DNA of 8,705 bases, taken from Acidobacteriota bacterium (lineage in GTDB: Bacteria; Acidobacteriota; Polarisedimenticolia; J045). Each line of letters opens with the position of its first letter. The stretch's first letter is position 1. The position numbers and the translations under genes are program-made. Below are positions 6,774 to 8,705 of this stretch, piece by piece. The notes beneath the pieces are model-generated. The model made no database searches and was not told the origin of the DNA. It saw only the letters and a program-made list of their open reading frames with translations. The stretch is taken from NCBI GenBank assembly GCA_027001345.1, contig JALTMS010000747.1, forward strand, positions 1 through 8,705. Reading direction: 5' to 3'.

Positions 6774-7028
6774 ATGAGCGAGGAAGCGAAGATCAGGCAG
6801 TTTCTTCTCGACAGCTACTTGATGTCCGAGGACGAGAACGTGGCAGACACCGACTCGTTCATCGAAAAAGGAGTGCTCGATTCGACGGGCGTACTCGAAC
6901 TGGTCGCCTTTCTCGAGGAGGAGTTCTCGGTCAAGGTGCTCGACGATGAGCTGACTCCGGAAAACCTCGATTCGATCCGGCTGGTGGCGGACTTCGTGCG
7001 GCGCAAGAGGGCCGAGACGGCTGCCTGA
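6774..7028 (+). CDS. Stand-alone acyl/peptidyl carrier protein
   Basis: This 84-residue acidic protein is of normal carrier-protein length. The phosphopantetheine attachment motif is GVLDSTGVLELVAFLEEEF, with Ser37 as the modified residue. Helix II continues to 'FSVKVLDDELTPENLDSI' and helix IV to 'VADFVRRKR', as in DltC-like and small stand-alone ACP families. The D-S-T version of the motif, instead of D-S-L, is common in carrier proteins paired with AMP-dependent ligases rather than in the housekeeping fatty-acid ACP. No ligase, ketosynthase or phosphopantetheinyl transferase is adjacent, so its partner must lie elsewhere. The start is ATG 6774, with GGAG/AGGA upstream; the GTG at 6759 is less likely. 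A terminator follows at once. Confidence 0.85.
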   Translation: MSEEAKIRQFLLDSYLMSEDENVADTDSFIEKGVLDSTGVLELVAFLEEEFSVKVLDDELTPENLDSIRLVADFVRRKRAETAA

Positions 7029-7029
7029 A

Positions 7030-7051
7030 GGCCGCGGCCGACCGTGGTTTT
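7030..7051 (+). terminator. Intrinsic terminator after the carrier protein gene
   Basis: CCGCGG (7032-7037) pairs with CCGTGG (7042-7047), including one G-U pair, around a CCGA loop, and is followed by TTTTCGCTCT. It begins just after the stop codon at 7026-7028. The stem is short but GC-rich and the T-run is short, so it is a likely though modest terminator. Confidence 0.55.
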
Positions 7052-7111
7052 CGCTCTCCCAGGAACCTAGATTCTCGAGCGAGGGGAACAGGACGTCCGG
7101 GAGACCTCAGG

Positions 7112-7489
7112 ATGACCACCACCATCGCCTGTCGGCGTTCAGACACGCGCCACCGTATCGAGCCCGGAGCCAACGGGCGCGTGGAGTTCGACTACCCTTT
7201 TCCCGGCGGTGAGCCCTGCACGATGCCCCTGCGCGACATCAGCGCCTCGGGCGTTTCCTTCCTGATCTCCCGCGAACTGCCGGGCCTGGAAGAGGGGCGG
7301 AGCCTCGACGGTGTGGCGATCCGCCTGCGGGGCAAGACGATCCATGCCGATCTGCTGGTGATGCACCTGACTCCCGACCCCGGGCCGGGGTCCGTCTGTG
7401 GGGCGCTGATCTATCCGCGCCAGGATGAGGATATCCGCCAGCTCCACGCGCTGCTGGCCAGCCTCGAGGCCGATCGGCAGCCTGCCTGA
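7112..7489 (+). CDS. PilZ-domain protein (probable c-di-GMP binding)
   Basis: This 125-residue protein is essentially a single PilZ domain. The N-terminal arginine motif RxxxR is present (R9-S-D-T-R13 in CRRSDTRHR), and the second motif D/NxSxxG is present as D42-I-S44-A-S-G47. The spacing between the motifs is normal. Both are the residues that wrap around cyclic di-GMP, so binding is likely. Beta-strand phrases follow (GVSFLISRE, VAIRLRGKTIHADLLVMHL, GSVCGALIY), with a short C-terminal helix (DIRQLHALLASLEAD). There is no output domain, so it probably acts by binding a partner protein. The start is ATG 7112, with GGGAG about 8 nt upstream. It converges on arsC, with 62 bp between the stops. 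Confidence 0.87.
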   Translation: MTTTIACRRSDTRHRIEPGANGRVEFDYPFPGGEPCTMPLRDISASGVSFLISRELPGLEEGRSLDGVAIRLRGKTIHADLLVMHLTPDPGPGSVCGALIYPRQDEDIRQLHALLASLEADRQPA

Positions 7490-7551
7490 GTTCGCCGCCC
7501 GGCAGCCGGCTCCCCTGGCGTTTCGCCTGGAAGCTTCGCGCGCAACCCGGG

Positions 7552-7920
7552 TCAGTCCAGCACTTCTCGAATCGCTTCCGGAGGCCTGCCGAGCACGGCC
7601 CGCCGGCCACGAATCACGATCGGTCGCTCGATCACCTTGGGGTGTCGGGCCATCAACTCGTAGAGCGCCTCGTCTTCGGCCTGGGCGTCGAGGCCGGAGG
7701 CGCGGAACGCTTCTTCCTTGCGCCGCAGCCAGTCGATCGGTGGGCGCCCGAGGCGGCGGCCGATCTCCCGCAGCTCGTCGACAGTGGGCGGATCGTCCAG
7801 GTAACGCCATGTCTGGTGTTCCACGCCAGCGCCAGCGAGCACTTCGAGCCCCTGCCGGCTCTTCGAGCAGCGCGGGTTGTGCAGGATCACGATCTGATCG
7901 TCGGAGTCGGGCAAACGCAT
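7552..7920 (-). CDS. arsC: ArsC-family arsenate reductase (glutaredoxin type)
   Basis: This 122-residue cytoplasmic protein is of normal length for the glutaredoxin-coupled ArsC family, which reduces arsenate to arsenite. The active-site motif HNPRCSKSR gives catalytic Cys18, read from an ordinary TGC codon. The three arginines that bind oxyanion in the Escherichia coli plasmid enzyme have counterparts here: R66 in DWLRRKE, R99 in ERPIVI and R112 in GRPPE. This separates it from Spx/YffB-type relatives that lack them. No arsR or arsenite exporter gene is adjacent, so it is not part of a visible ars operon. The start is ATG 7920 with AGGAG 8 nt upstream. It is divergent from the S9 peptidase gene. 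Confidence 0.88.
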   Translation of the reverse strand: MRLPDSDDQIVILHNPRCSKSRQGLEVLAGAGVEHQTWRYLDDPPTVDELREIGRRLGRPPIDWLRRKEEAFRASGLDAQAEDEALYELMARHPKVIERPIVIRGRRAVLGRPPEAIREVLD

Positions 7921-7939
7921 CGTGTGGTCTCCTGGGGTG

Positions 7940-7955
7940 GCCCGCGAGGGCGGGC
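7940..7955. repeat. Inverted repeat in the arsC / S9 peptidase intergenic region
   Basis: GCCCGC and GCGGGC are a perfect 6-bp inverted repeat around GAGG. It is followed on the plus strand by a TATCAT box (7965-7970) that could be the -10 element for the peptidase gene, though no convincing -35 lies at the right distance. The repeat could be an operator shared by the two divergent genes, or chance in GC-rich sequence. Confidence 0.25.
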
Positions 7956-7991
7956 AACGAAAGGTATCATGCCCGTCCTGGAGGTGCGCCG

Positions 7992-8705
7992 ATGCGTTCC
8001 GAATCTCTCTCTGCCGCCCTGGTCGTAGCGCTGACCGTGCTGGCCACGCTGGCCGGCGAGCCCGCCGACAAGCGACCGTTTACCATCGAAGACCTGTACC
8101 GGGTCAGCTATCCGAGCCAGATCGATCTCTCACCGGACGGTCGGTCGCTGGTCTATCGCCTCGTGTGGCGTGACCTGCGGGCGGGCAAGAGCCACGCCGA
8201 CATCTACCGCATCCCCCTCGCCGGAGGCGAGCCGCGACGCCTGACCACCACCGACGAGGTCAGCGAGTCCTTTCCCGTCTGGTCCCCTGACGGCAAGACC
8301 ATCGCTTTTGTCGCCGATCGCGGAGGCGGGGAGCAGATCTGGCTGCTGCCGGCCGACGGCGGCGAGGCCCGGGTCCTGACCGACCTGTCCACCGGGGTGG
8401 CCGATCTGCGCTGGTCTCCCGACGGCCGGTCCCTGGTCTTCACCAGCACGGTGGATCCTCGCTGCGGCGCCGACGATGCCTGTCATCGCCGCAAGGATGC
8501 CTTGCGCGAAGCGATTCCCCTCGAGGTGCACATCGCCGACGACCTGCTCTTCCGCCACTGGGACCACTGGTCCGATGGACGGGTGACCCATCTGCTCGCT
8601 GTGGATGTGGCGTCGGGGAAGGTGCGCGACCTGACACCAGGCAAGAAAGAGGCCCCCACCTTCTTCGGTGGGCCGGCCTTCGATCTCTCGCCGGACGGCA
8701 CGATG
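7992..8705 (+). CDS. Secreted S9-family (prolyl oligopeptidase-like) serine peptidase, N-terminal part only
   Basis: The frame is open from ATG 7992 to the right edge (238 codons), with a good GGAGGT 6 nt upstream. Residues 1 to about 22 are a signal peptide (MRSESLSAALVVALTVLATLAG). The visible part is a TolB/WD40-like beta-propeller, with repeated 'LSPDGRSLVY', 'WSPDGKTIAFVADR' and 'WSPDGRSLVFTS' blades preceded by 'TIEDLYRVSYPSQIDLSPDG'. The insertion with Cys pair 'CGADDAC' followed by 'LLFRHWDHWSDGR' is typical of secreted S9 dipeptidyl/acylaminoacyl peptidases. The catalytic alpha/beta-hydrolase domain with Ser-Asp-His would lie beyond the edge, so activity cannot be confirmed here. The likely role is hydrolysis of peptides in the periplasm or outside the cell. 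It is divergent from arsC. Confidence 0.88.
   Translation, partial: MRSESLSAALVVALTVLATLAGEPADKRPFTIEDLYRVSYPSQIDLSPDGRSLVYRLVWRDLRAGKSHADIYRIPLAGGEPRRLTTTDEVSESFPVWSPDGKTIAFVADRGGGEQIWLLPADGGEARVLTDLSTGVADLRWSPDGRSLVFTSTVDPRCGADDACHRRKDALREAIPLEVHIADDLLFRHWDHWSDGRVTHLLAVDVASGKVRDLTPGKKEAPTFFGGPAFDLSPDGTM

Noticed and set aside
7490..7551. Terminator between the convergent PilZ and arsC genes
   Set aside because: Only 4-5 bp stems such as GGCG/CGCC were found, with no T-run on either strand, so no terminator could be supported.
7552..7920. Possible second selenoprotein in the ArsC-like gene
   Set aside because: The active-site Cys18 is encoded by TGC and the frame has no internal TGA.

Overview
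This 8.7 kb window is GC-rich chromosomal DNA of an ordinary Gram-negative type, with several signal peptides and one lipoprotein. It holds nine protein-coding genes (seven complete, one cut at each edge) and no rRNA, tRNA, CRISPR array or insertion sequence that I can see. The gene content suggests an Acidobacteriota-like bacterium: an S9 peptidase with a TolB-type propeller, a secreted protein with the C-terminal module common in that group, a thioredoxin-TPR lipoprotein and a PilZ protein. That assignment is inference and not proven.

The layout from left to right is as follows. A secreted protein of unknown role runs off the left edge on the minus strand (1-471). It is divergent from an MFS transporter (590-1789, plus). 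Next comes a minus-strand thioredoxin-TPR lipoprotein (1786-2982), whose stop codon overlaps the MFS stop in a CTAG palindrome. Upstream of it on the same strand is a secreted GDSL/SGNH hydrolase (3122-4357), with a strong hairpin between the two. Divergent from the hydrolase is a large secreted multidomain protein (about 4511-6658, plus). It is followed by a small stand-alone acyl/peptidyl carrier protein (6774-7028) with a terminator, and by a PilZ-domain protein (7112-7489). An ArsC-family arsenate reductase lies on the minus strand (7552-7920), divergent from a secreted S9-family peptidase that runs off the right edge (7992-8705).

The main discovery is that the thioredoxin-TPR gene is a selenoprotein gene. 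An in-frame TGA (2802-2800, minus strand) falls exactly where the first cysteine of the thioredoxin CxxC motif should be, giving U-S-S-C. The reading frame is otherwise open for 398 residues. A perfect 8-bp hairpin with a 5-nt loop, fitting a bacterial SECIS element, starts 13 nt after the TGA. Standard gene callers would split the gene into a short lipoprotein fragment and a thioredoxin fragment starting at an internal GTG. TGA ends at least five other genes here, so general reassignment of TGA to Trp is not the explanation. The product would be an envelope-anchored redox lipoprotein with a selenenyl-thiol active site and a C-terminal TPR scaffold. It implies that selA, selB, selC and selD exist elsewhere in the genome.

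The other genes look like independent transcription units rather than one pathway: transport, envelope hydrolysis, secreted carbohydrate- or surface-related protein, c-di-GMP sensing, arsenate detoxification and peptide degradation.
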